Notes: generated by a model not told the origin, from the letters alone. A stretch of DNA of 64,000 nucleotides from Propionibacteriaceae bacterium (GCA_017306015.1 JAFKJK010000010.1:186001-250000); one strand, 5' to 3'; numbered from the stretch's first letter, positions 7,888 through 17,961 are shown. Program-made: numbers and translations.

Positions 7888-9996
7888 GTGAACGACGAGG
7901 AGTTCGAGACCGCGGCCGCTGCAGTCCTGCGCCGGTTGGTGGGACGCGAGGACGCGACCTTCCACGGCGGCCAGCTGGAGGCGATCGCCGCGCTGGTCCA
8001 GCAGCGGCAGCGGGCACTGGTGGTGCAGCGGACGGGCTGGGGCAAGTCGGCGGTCTACTTCGTCGCGACCTCGTTGCTGCGGGACGCCGGAGCCGGACCG
8101 ACCGTGATCGTCTCCCCGCTGCTCGCGCTGATGAGGGACCAGATCGCGGCGGCCACCCGGGCCGGTGTCCGGGCGGTCACGATCAACACCGCCAACGCCA
8201 CCGAGTGGGGCGACGTCCACGCCCAGCTGCAGGCCGACGACGTGGACCTGCTGCTGGTCAGCCCCGAACGGCTCAACAACCCGGCTTTCCGCGAGCAGCA
8301 GCTGCCCGACCTGGCCGCGCGGTGCGGCCTTCTCGTGGTGGACGAGGCCCACTGCATCAGCGACTGGGGCCACGACTTCCGTCCCGACTACCGGCGCATC
8401 CGGGACCTGTTGACGACCTTGCGTCCGGGCGTCCCCGTGCTGGCCACCACGGCCACCGCCAACTCCCGGGTGGTCGCGGACGTGGTCGAGCAGCTGGGCA
8501 CCGGCGGACACGAGGTGCTCACGATTCGCGGCACCCTGGCGCGGGAGTCGCTGCGCCTCGGGGTCCTGGGGCTGCCCTACGAGGAGACCCGGGTTGCCTG
8601 GCTGGCGGCCCATCTCGGTGACTTCACCGGCAGCGGCATCGTCTACACCCTCACCGTCGCCCAGGCCGAGGACCTCGCCGCGCTGCTCGCCCGGCACGGC
8701 CACGCTGTCGCCGCCTACACCGGACGCACCGAGCCGGCCGAGCGCGAGGAGCTCGAGGCGAGGCTGCGCGACAACCGGGTGAAGGCGCTGGTGGCCACGT
8801 CCGCGCTCGGCATGGGCTTCGACAAGCCGGACCTCGGCTTCGTCGTCCACCTGGGTGCGCCGAGCTCACCGGTGGCCTACTACCAGCAGGTGGGCCGGGC
8901 CGGACGCGCGGTCGCCAGCGCCGACGTCCTGCTGCTGCCCACGCCGGCTGACCGGGACATCTGGCACTACTTCGCGACCGCCTCGATGCCGGACGAGGGC
9001 GTCGCCCGGGCCGTGCTCGACGCGCTCGCCGGGGCCGACGGTCCACTGTCGGTCGGCGCACTGGAGGCGATCGTCGACGTCCGCCGGACCCGCCTGGAAC
9101 TGCTGTTGAAGGTGCTCGACGTGGACGGCGCGGTCACCCGGGTCCGCGGCGGCTGGGCAGCCACCGGCCTGCCGTGGACGTACGACGCCGAGCGCTACGG
9201 ACGGGTCGCCGACGCGCGCCGGCGCGAGCAGGAGCTGATGCGGTCCTATCAGGAGACCACGGAGTGCCGGATGGCGTTCCTGCAGCGGACGCTCGACGAT
9301 CCGTCGCCGGCGCCCTGTGGCCGCTGTGACCGCTGCGCCGGGCCGTGGTACGCCGCCGGCGTGTCCGATGCCGCCGTGACCACGGCCCGTTCCGAGCTGG
9401 ACCGAGTGGGGGTCGAACTCGCGCCGCGGACCCTGTGGCCGACGGGCATGGCCCGCCTCGGCGTCCCCGTCTCCGGACGGATCGGTCCCGGTGACCACGC
9501 CGAACCTGGACGGGTGCTCGCCCGCTACACCGACCTCGGCCTCGGCCAGCGGCTGCGCGACCTGATCCAGGCTCCTGACGCACCGGTGCCCGACTGGGTC
9601 CTGCCGCACTGCTACCGCGTCCTGAAGGAGTGGGACTGGACGCAGCGCCCGGTCGCGGTTGCCTCCGTCCCGTCGCTGCGCCACCCCGAACTCGTCGGCT
9701 CGCTGGCCGCTGCGCTCGCCCGGGCAGGCCGCCTGGTCGAGCTGGGCGCGCTGACGCTCGATCCAGCCGCGCGGCCACTGGAACCCGCCCGGAACAGCGC
9801 CTTCCGGCTCCAGCAGGTCTTCGGACGGTTCCGCCCCTCCGAGGTCCAGCAGCAGTGGCTCGACACGCCCGCCGGCCCGATCCTTCTCGTCGATGACCTC
9901 GTGGATTCGCGGTGGACAATGACGGTCGCGGCGATGCTGTTCCGCAGCGCCGGGGCGGAGGCGGTATTGCCCTTCGCGCTCGCCGCGGTCGGCTGA
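7888..9996 (+). CDS. RecQ-family ATP-dependent DNA helicase with C-terminal phosphoribosyltransferase-like domain
   Basis: About 702 residues. The SF2 helicase core has Walker A GWGKS (~residue 48), motif II DEAH in VVDEAHCISDWGHDFRP (~151), ATTATAN (motif III) and QQVGRAGRA (motif VI). A RecQ-type zinc cluster follows (CRMAF then CGRCDRC). The C-terminal ~150 residues differ from the RQC/HRDC norm and end in ILLVDDLVDSRWTM (~residue 665), which resembles the PRPP-binding loop of type I phosphoribosyltransferases. The helicase unwinds 3'-5'; the role of the PRTase-like domain is unknown. GTG 7888 lies 7 nt after a -10-like TACGCT, suggesting a leaderless start; GTG/ATG positions upstream are less likely. 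Confidence 0.88.
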   Translation: MNDEEFETAAAAVLRRLVGREDATFHGGQLEAIAALVQQRQRALVVQRTGWGKSAVYFVATSLLRDAGAGPTVIVSPLLALMRDQIAAATRAGVRAVTINTANATEWGDVHAQLQADDVDLLLVSPERLNNPAFREQQLPDLAARCGLLVVDEAHCISDWGHDFRPDYRRIRDLLTTLRPGVPVLATTATANSRVVADVVEQLGTGGHEVLTIRGTLARESLRLGVLGLPYEETRVAWLAAHLGDFTGSGIVYTLTVAQAEDLAALLARHGHAVAAYTGRTEPAEREELEARLRDNRVKALVATSALGMGFDKPDLGFVVHLGAPSSPVAYYQQVGRAGRAVASADVLLLPTPADRDIWHYFATASMPDEGVARAVLDALAGADGPLSVGALEAIVDVRRTRLELLLKVLDVDGAVTRVRGGWAATGLPWTYDAERYGRVADARRREQELMRSYQETTECRMAFLQRTLDDPSPAPCGRCDRCAGPWYAAGVSDAAVTTARSELDRVGVELAPRTLWPTGMARLGVPVSGRIGPGDHAEPGRVLARYTDLGLGQRLRDLIQAPDAPVPDWVLPHCYRVLKEWDWTQRPVAVASVPSLRHPELVGSLAAALARAGRLVELGALTLDPAARPLEPARNSAFRLQQVFGRFRPSEVQQQWLDTPAGPILLVDDLVDSRWTMTVAAMLFRSAGAEAVLPFALAAVG

Positions 9997-10050
9997 CCAA
10001 TTCGGGGACGGACCGGGGCAGGCTATTGTGCAAACGGCTAAACCGTGCCC

Positions 10051-10172
10051 GAAAAGGGAAGTTGCCCGCCACGAACCGGGAGAGTTCTGCGGGCACTGCC
10101 GGGGGGCAGCTAGTCCGGCTCGGGGGGAACCGGAGTGACTTTGAGGATCGGCTCGGGGGGAACCGCTTGCCT
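10051..10172 (-). ncRNA. 6C RNA (actinobacterial small RNA with C6-loop hairpins)
   Basis: Read on the minus strand, two identical 17-nt hairpins CGGTTCCCCCCGAGCCG (10149-10165 and 10116-10132) fold as 6-bp stems closing C-rich loops, the defining trait of the actinobacterial 6C RNA. A third C6 hairpin, CTGCC/GGCAG, follows at 10096-10109. The 3' end has a TGCCCGC/GCGGGCA stem (10089-10095 with 10063-10069) followed by a T-rich run to about 10051, consistent with an intrinsic terminator. A possible -10 TACTCA lies at 10176-10181. Exact ends are approximate. It sits between recQ and prfB, antisense to neither. Confidence 0.72.
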
Positions 10173-10268
10173 CGATGAGTACTTTGCCGTGGCCGCGGCC
10201 GGATGCGCAAGACGGATTCGGTCGAGGTTGAGGGTTTCCGGGGGATTTTCACATTTTCGCTGGCGGCG

Positions 10269-10286
10269 GTCCCCCCGCGGGGGGAC
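10269..10286. terminator. GC-rich palindrome between recQ and prfB
   Basis: GTCCCCCC-GC-GGGGGGAC is a perfect 8+8 inverted repeat. It could end read-through from recQ or be part of a prfB regulatory region. There is no T-tract and the function is uncertain. Confidence 0.35.
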
Positions 10287-10402
10287 TTAGCGGCGACTTA
10301 CGCGCGCGTGATTTCGAACGGCCGGCTCCACTAATGTCCCCCTTTTGGGGACGCCCACCTCGGGACGGTCCGCCGGCGCGGCGGACGGTAGACTGCGCGG
10401 TT

Positions 10403-11512
10403 GTGACTGCCGCAGATCTTCTCGCCGACCTGGCCTCGCTCGACCGGACGCTGGGCTCGATCGAGAGCGTCCTCGACCCGGCCGGCAAACGGGTCCAGAT
10501 CGCCGAACTCGAGGTCGAGGCGGCCGCCCCGGGCCTGTGGGACGACCAGGACAATGCGCAGGCCGTCACCTCGAAGCTGTCCCGGCTGCAGGCCGAAGTC
10601 GACCGCCTGACCGGGCTCAGGGGGCGCGTCGACGATCTCGCGGTGCTGATCGAACTCGGCCAGGAGGAGGACGACCCGGGCACCCTGGCCGAGGCCGAGC
10701 GCGAGTTGAAGGCGCTGCAGGGCGAGATCGAGGCGCTGGAGGTCCGCACCCTGCTGTCGGGGGAGTACGACCAGCGCGACGCGCTGATCACCGTGCGGTC
10801 GGAGGCCGGCGGGGTCGATGCCGCCGACTTCGCGTCGATGCTGCTGCGGATGTACCTGCGCTGGGCCGAGCGGCACGGCTACGCGACGGAGGTCTACGAC
10901 ATCTCCTACGCCGAGGAGGCCGGCATCAAGTCCGCGACCTTCACCGTCAAGGAGCCGTTCGCCTACGGCATGCTCTCGGTCGAGCAGGGCACCCATCGGC
11001 TGGTCCGGATCAGCCCCTTCGACAACCAGGGACGCCGCCAGACGTCCTTCGCGGGCGTGGACGTGCTCCCGGTGACCGAGGAGACCGACCACATCGACAT
11101 CCCCGAGCAGGACATCCGGGTGGACGTGTTCCGCTCGTCGGGGCCGGGCGGGCAGAGCGTCAACACCACCGACTCCGCCGTCCGGATCACCCACCTGCCC
11201 ACGGGCCTGGTCGTCTCCTGCCAGAACGAGAAGTCCCAGCTGCAGAACAAGGCCGCCGCGCTCCGCGTCCTGCAGTCACGGCTGCTCGAGCGGGCCCGGG
11301 CGGAGAAGGAGGCCGAGATGCGCGACCTCAAGGGCGATGCCGGGAACTCGTGGGGCTCCCAGATGCGCTCCTACGTCCTGCACCCCTACCAGATGGTCAA
11401 GGACCTGCGCACGAACCACGAGGTCGGCAACCCCGACGCGGTCTTCGACGGCGACATCGACGCCTTCATCGACGCCGGCGTGCGCTGGCGGCGGGAACAA
11501 GGCGAACGCTGA
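10403..11512 (+). CDS. prfB: Peptide chain release factor 2
   Basis: 369-residue RF2 that recognises UGA and UAA. It has an N-terminal coiled-coil domain, the anticodon-like tripeptide SPF (~residues 203-205, in LVRISPFDN) and the catalytic GGQ (~248-250, in SGPGGQSVN) that enters the peptidyl-transferase centre. No in-frame UGA or slippery site occurs near codon 25, so the E. coli-style autoregulatory frameshift is absent. GTG 10403 is 8 nt after a -10-like TAGACT, suggesting a leaderless mRNA. It is followed by ftsEX, the standard actinobacterial order. Confidence 0.97.
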   Translation: MTAADLLADLASLDRTLGSIESVLDPAGKRVQIAELEVEAAAPGLWDDQDNAQAVTSKLSRLQAEVDRLTGLRGRVDDLAVLIELGQEEDDPGTLAEAERELKALQGEIEALEVRTLLSGEYDQRDALITVRSEAGGVDAADFASMLLRMYLRWAERHGYATEVYDISYAEEAGIKSATFTVKEPFAYGMLSVEQGTHRLVRISPFDNQGRRQTSFAGVDVLPVTEETDHIDIPEQDIRVDVFRSSGPGGQSVNTTDSAVRITHLPTGLVVSCQNEKSQLQNKAAALRVLQSRLLERARAEKEAEMRDLKGDAGNSWGSQMRSYVLHPYQMVKDLRTNHEVGNPDAVFDGDIDAFIDAGVRWRREQGER

Positions 11513-11530
11513 CACGCCGGACGTCCTGGG

Positions 11531-11558
11531 TTGCGCGGTTGGCAAGGGCGCTTAAACT
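11531..11558 (+). promoter_or_regulatory. Putative sigma-A-type promoter for ftsE
   Basis: TTGCGC (11531-11536) and TAAACT (11553-11558) are spaced 16 nt and lie about 70 nt upstream of ftsE. An inverted repeat TCCTTA-N8-TAAGGA (11571-11590) follows in the predicted leader and could bind a regulator. Confidence 0.4.
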
Positions 11559-11625
11559 GCCTGCAGGCCGTCCTTAGCTTGCGTTAAGGAAACTTCCCCA
11601 GTCCCTACCCGGCCGTCCCTCCATC

Positions 11626-12312
11626 GTGATCAGATTCGAAGACGTCACCAAGACCTACGACGGGCAGACGCACCCTGCGCTCAGCCGGGTCAGCGTGGAG
11701 ATCGAGAAGGGCGAGTTCGCCTTCCTGGTCGGCACGTCGGGTTCGGGCAAGTCGACCTTCATGCGTCTGATCCTGCGGGAGTACCTGCCCACGTCCGGCC
11801 ACATCCACGTCGCCGGCAAGGACCTCAGCCGGCTGCACAGCTGGCAGGTGCCGGCGCTGCGCCGGCAGATCGGCACGGTGTTCCAGGATTTCCGCCTGCT
11901 GCCCGGCAAGACCGTCAACGAGAACGTCGCCTTCGCCCTCCAGGTGATCGGCAAGCCGTCGTCGATGATCCGCAAGGTGGTGCCGGAGACCCTCGAACTG
12001 GTCGGGCTGGAAGGCAAGGGAGAACGGCTGCCCGAGGAACTGTCCGGCGGCGAGCAGCAGCGGGTCGCGATCGCCAGGGCGTTCGTGAACCGTCCCGCGA
12101 TCCTGATCGCCGACGAGCCGACCGGCAACCTCGACCCTGCCACGAGTGTCGGCATCATGCGTCTGCTCGACCGGATCAACCGCTCCGACACGACCGTCCT
12201 GATGGCCACCCACGACGCCACGATCGTGGACCAGATGCGCAAGCGGGTGATCGAACTGCACGACGGCGAGGTGGTCCGCGACCAGAGCAAGGGCGTCTAT
12301 GGCTACCAGTGA
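11626..12312 (+). CDS. ftsE: Cell-division ATP-binding protein FtsE
   Basis: 228-residue ABC ATPase that energises FtsX to activate wall hydrolases at the septum. Walker [10 protein letters not shown] (~40), Q-loop [11 protein letters not shown], signature [15 protein letters not shown] and Walker [14 protein letters not shown] are complete, followed by a switch His in MATHDAT. The length is typical. GTG 11626 opens directly at [12 protein letters not shown]. ftsX starts 42 nt downstream and an M23 peptidase follows, giving a complete activation module. Confidence 0.97.
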   Translation: MIRFEDVTKTYDGQTHPALSRVSVEIEKGEFAFLVGTSGSGKSTFMRLILREYLPTSGHIHVAGKDLSRLHSWQVPALRRQIGTVFQDFRLLPGKTVNENVAFALQVIGKPSSMIRKVVPETLELVGLEGKGERLPEELSGGEQQRVAIARAFVNRPAILIADEPTGNLDPATSVGIMRLLDRINRSDTTVLMATHDATIVDQMRKRVIELHDGEVVRDQSKGVYGYQ

Positions 12313-12354
12313 GACCCCAGCCGTCCGGACCGAACCCGCCGAGGATGTGACCCA

Positions 12355-13257
12355 GTGAGACACACGCTGACCGAGACGCTGTCCGGCCTGCGCCGGAACG
12401 CGTCGATGACGTTCGCCGTCGTGGTGACGATGTGGGTCTCGCTGGCCCTGTTCGGCATCGGCCTGCTCGCCGCCCAGCAGGTGGACCTGGTCAAGGGACG
12501 CTGGTACGACAAGATCGAGATCAGCGTCTTCCTGTGCGCGCCCCAATCGAAGGCGTCCACCTGTGAGCCCGGCCAGAGCACCACGCCGGCGCAACGGGAC
12601 GCGATCGAGGCCACCCTGAGGGCGAACCCCGAGGTCGCCGACGTGTTCTACGAGAGCAAGGAGGAGGCCTTCGCCGAGTTCAAGGAGCTCTTCGCCGACT
12701 CCCCGGTGCTGGCCACCATGAGCGTCGACCAGATGCAGGACTCGTTCCGCGTCCGGCTGAAGGACCCCACCCAGTACGCCGGCGTGGTCTCGGCGGTCTC
12801 CGGAATGTCGGGGGTGGAGTCCGTCCAGGACCTGCACAAGTACCTCGACCCGCTGTTCGCGTGGCTGAACCTGGCCCGCTGGGCGACCATCGGGGCGTCC
12901 GTGCTGCTGCTGTTGGCGGCGGCGCTGCAGATCGGCAACACGATCCGGATGGCGGCCCACTCCAGACGCCGCGAGATCGGAATCATGCGGCTGGTGGGCG
13001 CGTCCAACTGGTACATCATGTTGCCGTTCCTGCTGGAGTCCCTGCTCGCTGCGATCGGCGGTGCGATCCTGGCCTGCGCCACGCTGGCCGCTCTCGAGCA
13101 GTTCGTGGTCATCGACAAGGCCAAACCGCAGATCACCACCGTCCGCTGGCTGGAGTGGAGCCATGTCGGCTCGACCTGCCTGGTCATCACCGCAGTCGCG
13201 GTGGTGCTCTCGATCATCCCGACCCTGATCGCCACCCGGAGGTTCCTCCGGGTCTAG
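12355..13257 (+). CDS. ftsX: Cell-division permease-like protein FtsX
   Basis: 300 residues with the FtsX layout: a short cytoplasmic N-terminus, TM1 (FAVVVTMWVSLALFGIGLLA), a large extracellular loop of about 130 residues that docks wall hydrolases, then three more TM segments (ASVLLLLAAALQIG, LLESLLAAIGGAILACA, CLVITAVAVVLSIIPTLI). Two cysteines in the loop may form a disulfide. It lacks transport activity in known homologues and instead transmits FtsE ATP hydrolysis across the membrane. The start is GTG 12355. Confidence 0.95.
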   Translation: MRHTLTETLSGLRRNASMTFAVVVTMWVSLALFGIGLLAAQQVDLVKGRWYDKIEISVFLCAPQSKASTCEPGQSTTPAQRDAIEATLRANPEVADVFYESKEEAFAEFKELFADSPVLATMSVDQMQDSFRVRLKDPTQYAGVVSAVSGMSGVESVQDLHKYLDPLFAWLNLARWATIGASVLLLLAAALQIGNTIRMAAHSRRREIGIMRLVGASNWYIMLPFLLESLLAAIGGAILACATLAALEQFVVIDKAKPQITTVRWLEWSHVGSTCLVITAVAVVLSIIPTLIATRRFLRV

Positions 13258-13277
13258 CTACTGATTGGACCACCATC

Positions 13278-14558
13278 GTGCGAGTGTCTTCCCCCATCTC
13301 GAACGACTTCCCGGTCGCCGGCCCCAGACCGACGAGGCGACGACTGTCGCTGCCGGCGCGAGCGGCGCTGTTCGCGCTCCTGGTCGCACTCCTGGCCGGC
13401 GGCGGCGTCCCGGCCAGGGCCGACAACGACCTCAAGGACGCCCGCGACAAGGTCCGCAAGCAGATGGCGACCGTGAAGAAGGAGGTCGCGGCGGACGCGT
13501 CCGCGCTGGCCCGGGCGAAGGCCGCGCTGAAGGCGTCCCAGGCGGCGCTCGCCAAGGCGCGCTCCGAACTCGCCGACCTCGAGGACCAGGTGGCCGACGC
13601 AAAGGCCGCGGACGTCCAGATCGCTGCCGAGCTGGCCGCGGCCGAGGCCGCCACCGTGGCTGCTGCCGAGGCCGAGGCCAAGGCACAGCAGGACGTCCAG
13701 GACCAGCGGGACCTGATCGGGACGCTGGCGCGCGCGGCCTACCAGCAGCAGTCCAACCTGATCGGGCTGTCGGTGCTGCTGGGATCGGAGAGCCCGCGTG
13801 ACCTCGCCACCCGGCTGCAGTGGAACACGACGGTCTTCGATGTCACCGCCGACGACTATCAGCGGCTCGATCAGCTCGAACTGCAACTCGAGCAGGCGCA
13901 CCAGGACAAGGCGGAGGCGGAGGCCTCGGTGGAGGCGGAGCGCAAGGAGAGCGCCGACAACCTGGCCAAGGTGAAGGCCCTGGCCGCGAGTGCGGAGGCC
14001 AAGCGGTCGGAGGTGTCCGCGCTGGTCGAGAAGAACCGCAAGCTGGAGGAGCACGCCCAGGACGAACTGGAGGGCAGCAAGAAGCAGTACGCCACGCTGC
14101 AGAAGGCCGAGGCGAAGCTCAGCGCGAAGATCCGGAAGGCGACCGGCAACTACTCCAACCCGAACGGCTTCATCAAGCCGGTGAACGCGTCGGCCGGTTC
14201 CGGCTTCGGGCTGCGATTCCACCCGATCCTGCACTACTGGCGGATGCACTGGGGGACCGACTTCGGGGCGTCCTGCGGCGCGCCGATCCGGGCGATGGCC
14301 AACGGCAAGGTGATCCAGGCCGGCTGGACGACGTACGGCTTCGGCAACTTCACCCTGATCAGCTACGGGCACATGCTCGGGGCGAACCTGGTCAGCGGCT
14401 ACGCGCACCAGTCGAAGATCATCGTCCATTCCGGGCAGCACGTGAAGCAGGGCCAGATCGTCGGCTACGTCGGCACCACCGGCCTGTCGACGGGTTGTCA
14501 CCTGCACCTTCAGATCTACCGCAACGGCACCCGGGTGAACCCGATGAAGTACCTCTGA
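13278..14558 (+). CDS. Secreted M23 (LytM) peptidase with coiled coil, probable FtsEX-activated hydrolase
   Basis: About 426 residues. It has a signal peptide ([18 protein letters not shown], cleavage near ARA), a long Lys/Ala/Glu-rich coiled coil (~60-300), and a C-terminal LytM domain. Zn2+ ligands are visible in HWGTD and in the HLHLQI motif, with [19 protein letters not shown] between them, so the metallopeptidase looks active. The coiled coil plus LytM design and position 20 nt after ftsX resemble EnvC/RipC-type partners activated by FtsEX, so peptidoglycan cross-bridge cleavage in division is inferred. GTG 13278 is the chosen start. Confidence 0.9.
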   Translation: MRVSSPISNDFPVAGPRPTRRRLSLPARAALFALLVALLAGGGVPARADNDLKDARDKVRKQMATVKKEVAADASALARAKAALKASQAALAKARSELADLEDQVADAKAADVQIAAELAAAEAATVAAAEAEAKAQQDVQDQRDLIGTLARAAYQQQSNLIGLSVLLGSESPRDLATRLQWNTTVFDVTADDYQRLDQLELQLEQAHQDKAEAEASVEAERKESADNLAKVKALAASAEAKRSEVSALVEKNRKLEEHAQDELEGSKKQYATLQKAEAKLSAKIRKATGNYSNPNGFIKPVNASAGSGFGLRFHPILHYWRMHWGTDFGASCGAPIRAMANGKVIQAGWTTYGFGNFTLISYGHMLGANLVSGYAHQSKIIVHSGQHVKQGQIVGYVGTTGLSTGCHLHLQIYRNGTRVNPMKYL

Positions 14559-14616
14559 GCGCTCCGTCCGGCTTGGTAGGGTTGGCGAACGGTCGGACGC
14601 GCGGAGAGGAGCAGCC

Positions 14617-15093
14617 ATGCCACGTCCCAAGGGCCGGATCATGGTCGCCCAGAATCGCAAGGCCCGGCACGACTACCACATCGGTGAGCGCTTCGAGGCC
14701 GGCATGGTGCTGACCGGGACCGAGGTCAAGTCGCTGCGTGCCGGGCGGGCCTCGCTCGCCGACGCGTTCGCCACCGTGGACGACGGTGAGGTGTGGCTGC
14801 GCAACGCCCATATTCCCGAGTACGCCTTCGGCACCTGGACGAACCACGCCACCCGACGGAACCGGAAGCTGCTGCTGCACCGCAAGGAGATCGCCAAGCT
14901 CGACCGCGAGACGGCGGCGTCGGGACGGACGATCGTGCCGCTGGCCATCTACTTCGAGGACGGGTACGCGAAGGTCGAGCTGGCTCTGGCCACCGGCAAG
15001 CGCGACTGGGACAAGCGCCAGACGATCGCCGCGAGGGACGCCGACCGCGACGCCCAGCGCGAGCTCGCGGCGCGCAACCGCGGGGAACGGTGA
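14617..15093 (+). CDS. smpB: SsrA-binding protein SmpB
   Basis: 158 residues. SmpB binds the tRNA-like end of tmRNA and carries it to stalled ribosomes. Typical segments include [29 protein letters not shown] split across the N-terminal barrel, [15 protein letters not shown] and a basic C-terminal tail ([18 protein letters not shown]) that enters the empty mRNA channel. A GAGAGGAG site precedes the ATG. ssrA lies 2.4 kb downstream on the same strand. Confidence 0.97.
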   Translation: MPRPKGRIMVAQNRKARHDYHIGERFEAGMVLTGTEVKSLRAGRASLADAFATVDDGEVWLRNAHIPEYAFGTWTNHATRRNRKLLLHRKEIAKLDRETAASGRTIVPLAIYFEDGYAKVELALATGKRDWDKRQTIAARDADRDAQRELAARNRGER

Positions 15094-16979
15094 GGCCACG
15101 GGCAGCCGGCTGGGCGGCCGGGCTGGCCGCGGTCCTGCTCTGTTGCGCCTCATTGCTGTTCGCGGCCCCTGCGCAGGCCGCGAGCGGGGACACCTTCGAG
15201 CGGTTCCAGGTGGTCGCCGAGGTCGACACTGAGGGCTACGTCCACGTCACCGAGACCATCGAGCTCCGGTTCGGCTCCGGCTCGGGCCGGCACGGTCTGG
15301 AGCGGACGCTGTGGACGCGCGAGGCCGACGGCGACGAGTACGACGTCGTGTACCCGATCGACCAGGTCACGGTGTCGAGTCCGTCCGGCGCTCCCGACGA
15401 CCTGTCGACCAGCGAGATCGGGGACGGCCGCCAACGCTACCTGCGGATCCGGGTGGGCGATCCGGACGTGACCGTGAAGACGCCCACAGCCACCTACGTT
15501 CTCGGCTACCGGATCGGTGGCCTGCTGCGTACCTCCGGCAGCTACGACGAGTTGTACTGGGACCTCACCGGGTCGTCGATGCCCCGGATCACCTCCGCGA
15601 CGGCGGCGATCACCGTCCCCGGTGGTGCCCAGGAGGTGTTCTGCTCGGTGGCGGCGGCCGGGTCGAAGGGCGACTGCGCACGGTCGGAGCGCGATTCCTC
15701 GCAGGTCGCGCAGTTCGCCGCGACCGACATCCCGGTGGGCCAGGTGCTCACCGTCGGGGTGAAGCTGAAGCCCGGCCTGGTCAGCAACAACGCCCCGATC
15801 CGGGTCGAGAACGCCGACCGCGCCAACCAGGCGGCGCTGGAGACCGCGGGCAGGGTCGCTGCCGGCACGTTCTTCGGGTCACTGGTGGCCGCCGTGTTCG
15901 TGCCGTTCCTCGGACGCCGCCACCTGCGCCGCCATGGCGACGACCGCCGGTTCGCGGGGCTGCCGCCGGGGACGGTGCCTGCCGCAGGGCAGCCGGGTGT
16001 GGAGGTGCCCAATGATCGGCGCCTGCAGATCCCGGTCGCGTTCACGCCGCCTGACATCCCCGTCGGTCTGGCCGGCTACCTGATGGACGGCAACCTGGAC
16101 CCCCGCGACACCACCGCGACCCTGGTGAGCCTGGCGACGGCAGGAGCCGTCCGGCTGCGCAGCGACGGCAAGAGCCAGGTGACGCTCGCCGACCCGTCCC
16201 GGGTGCCGGATCCCGTGGCCCAGGTGCTGTTCACGAAGCTCTTCCCGAAGCCCGACTCCCGGCGCCGGACGGTGAACCTCGGCGACGCCGGCCGGCTGAC
16301 CGACGCCCACCTGGCTCTGGGGACGGCGGTGCGCGACATCGCGGACCGGGCCGGCTGGTACCTCCGCCCTCCGTCCGCCGGCCTGGGATGCGCCGGCGTC
16401 GCGAGCGGCTTCTTCGGTGTGGTGATGCTGTTCATCCTCGGGGTCTTCGCTGCGACCCTGTTCGGCAGCATGGCCTCGATGGTGCTGCTGGTGCTGCTCG
16501 CCATGACACCCCTGCTACTGACGATCGTGGTCACGGTCGCGGTCGTGGGCGCAAAGCTGGCCAAGGGGCAGCGCAGCGGCTACGGCCGGGCGGTCACCGA
16601 CCAGATCGAGGGCTTCCGGACCTACCTGGGGACGGCCGAGGCCGAGCAGCTCAGGTTCGAGGAGGGCGAGGACATCTTCAGCAAGTACCTGCCCTGGGCG
16701 ATCGCCTTCGACATGGCCGACCGGTGGGCGCGGGTGTGCGCACGGCTGATCGAGCTCGGCCGACTGTCGGCGGACCCGCCGGCTTGGTACTACGGCTCGA
16801 GCTGGGACATCAACAACTTCGCCCGGCAGGTCGGGTCGTTCGACTCGGCAGTGGCCGCGTCCGTCGCCAACCCACCGTCGGCCAGTGACACCGGCTTCGG
16901 CAGCAGTGGCTCGTCGTTCAGCGGCGGCGGTGGCTTCTCCGGGGGCGGTGGCGGCGGAGGCGGCGGCGGAAGCTGGTAG
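15090..16979 (+). CDS. DUF2207 family membrane protein
   Basis: About 629 residues of the DUF2207 family. A signal peptide ([23 protein letters not shown]) precedes an extracellular beta-rich domain (~35-240). A TM segment near [19 protein letters not shown] (broken here) leads to a cytoplasmic region, then two TM helices ([20 protein letters not shown] and a following Leu/Thr-rich helix). The tail is highly Gly-rich ([18 protein letters not shown]), a hallmark of this family. The function is unknown. GTG 15090 overlaps the smpB stop (GTGA), implying coupling. Confidence 0.85.
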   Translation: MRPRAAGWAAGLAAVLLCCASLLFAAPAQAASGDTFERFQVVAEVDTEGYVHVTETIELRFGSGSGRHGLERTLWTREADGDEYDVVYPIDQVTVSSPSGAPDDLSTSEIGDGRQRYLRIRVGDPDVTVKTPTATYVLGYRIGGLLRTSGSYDELYWDLTGSSMPRITSATAAITVPGGAQEVFCSVAAAGSKGDCARSERDSSQVAQFAATDIPVGQVLTVGVKLKPGLVSNNAPIRVENADRANQAALETAGRVAAGTFFGSLVAAVFVPFLGRRHLRRHGDDRRFAGLPPGTVPAAGQPGVEVPNDRRLQIPVAFTPPDIPVGLAGYLMDGNLDPRDTTATLVSLATAGAVRLRSDGKSQVTLADPSRVPDPVAQVLFTKLFPKPDSRRRTVNLGDAGRLTDAHLALGTAVRDIADRAGWYLRPPSAGLGCAGVASGFFGVVMLFILGVFAATLFGSMASMVLLVLLAMTPLLLTIVVTVAVVGAKLAKGQRSGYGRAVTDQIEGFRTYLGTAEAEQLRFEEGEDIFSKYLPWAIAFDMADRWARVCARLIELGRLSADPPAWYYGSSWDINNFARQVGSFDSAVAASVANPPSASDTGFGSSGSSFSGGGGFSGGGGGGGGGGSW

Positions 16980-16981
16980 GG

Positions 16982-17350
16982 CTACTTCACCCCGACGAGG
17001 TCGCAGACGAAGATCAGGGTCTCGTTCGGGGCGATCGCGCCGCCGGCGCCGCGGCTGCCGTACGCCAGGTGCGGCGGGATCTCGAGACGGCGGCGGCCGC
17101 CGACCTTCATGCCCACCAGGCCGTTGTCCCAGCCGGAGATCACCCGTCCGGCGCCGAGCGGGAACACCAGCGGCTCGCCCCGTCCGTAGCTGGAGTCGAA
17201 CTCCTCACCGGTGGAGTGGGCGACACCGACATAGTGGACGGCGACGCTGCGCCCGGGCACGGCCTCGGGACCGGTGCCTTCCTCCAGGTCGATGATGCGC
17301 AGGTCGGTCGGTGCAGGACCCTCGATCGGGTCGACGAACGGCTTCTCCAT
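16982..17350 (-). CDS. FKBP-type peptidyl-prolyl cis-trans isomerase
   Basis: 122-residue single-domain FKBP. Core features are VHYVGVAHSTGEEFDSSYGR, the VFPLGAGRVISGWDNGLVGM segment with the active-site Trp, and IPPHLAYGSRG followed by TLIFVCDLVGVK. It catalyses proline isomerisation in folding. No signal sequence is present, so it is likely cytoplasmic. The ATG at 17350 is chosen because upstream codons in frame extend into the ssrA promoter. It is convergent with the DUF2207 gene, 2 nt apart. Confidence 0.93.
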   Translation of the reverse strand: MEKPFVDPIEGPAPTDLRIIDLEEGTGPEAVPGRSVAVHYVGVAHSTGEEFDSSYGRGEPLVFPLGAGRVISGWDNGLVGMKVGGRRRLEIPPHLAYGSRGAGGAIAPNETLIFVCDLVGVK

Positions 17351-17448
17351 GCCTCGAACCCTACCGGTTCGGCCTCGGCTGGACCGGCTCGGGGCCGGGG
17401 AGTAAACTTGCACGGCTGGGCGTTGAGACGTCCGGAGACAACTCAACA

Positions 17449-17814
17449 GGGGGTGACTGGTTTCGACTCGGGACGGTAGTCCCAGGAGAAGCGGGCCGAG
17501 GATCCGGGGACATCTCGTTAACGACTCCCGGAAACCAATAAGTGCCGATTCCAATCGCACTGACTTCGCTCTCGCTGCCTGAGCAGTGATCGAAGGGTCA
17601 GCCCGGACGTAGCCTTCCGTCCGGTTCCTGGCCTCATCTAGAAGGCTTGCTGCACCGACTGGGTTCCAGGGTCGGTGCGGGACTTCACTGGAACTGGGCT
17701 TGTTCATCACGTGCTGACGCGAGGGTGAGAGCCGAGCAGAACGCCTGGTCAGCTGCGCCCGGAGAAGTCCTGGTTCACCGCTTGAGGACGCGGGTTCAAT
17801 TCCCGCCACCTCCA
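17449..17814 (+). ncRNA. ssrA: Transfer-messenger RNA (tmRNA)
   Basis: The 5' end GGGGGTGACTGGTTTCGAC and 3' end GGTTCAATTCCCGCCACCTCCA form the tRNA-Ala-like half, with GGGGGTG (17449-17455) pairing CACCTCC (17807-17813). The tag frame opens at GCC 17544 and reads ADSNRTDFALAA then TGA (17580-17582). The LAA end targets tagged proteins for proteolysis. The CCA is not encoded. A -10-like TAAACT lies at 17403-17408. Confidence 0.97.
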
Positions 17815-17871
17815 CTCTGAGAGGCAGAGTTGTGCCCGCCGGTCGCGGGCCGAGCCTCTGCGTCGCATCTT

Positions 17872-17890
17872 CTGGGGGCCGAGCCCCCAG
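17872..17890 (+). terminator. Hairpin downstream of ssrA
   Basis: CTGGGGGC-CGA-GCCCCCAG forms an 8-bp stem with a 3-nt loop 58 nt after tmRNA. It is the likely ssrA transcription end and lacks a strong T-tract. Confidence 0.5.
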
Positions 17891-17961
17891 GCTCCACGAC
17901 CCGCCCGGGTTCGACGGCTGAGCCGCGCGTAGGGTGGCAATGGGTGCAGGAGGGCCGATCA

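Larger units (their letters stand above)
9997..10402. other. recQ-prfB intergenic region
   Basis: This 406-nt gap has no protein gene. It contains the minus-strand 6C RNA, then an unassigned stretch with an AT-richer patch (about 10246-10259), a GC hairpin at 10269-10286 and the prfB promoter region. Nothing else is recognised. Confidence 0.6.

Noticed and set aside
10021..10200. Riboswitch (c-di-AMP type) upstream of prfB
   Set aside because: The strand and repeated C6 hairpins fit 6C RNA better, and prfB is not a known target of that switch.
10403..10480. Programmed frameshift in prfB
   Set aside because: The frame is continuous from GTG 10403 and lacks an early TGA or slippery site.
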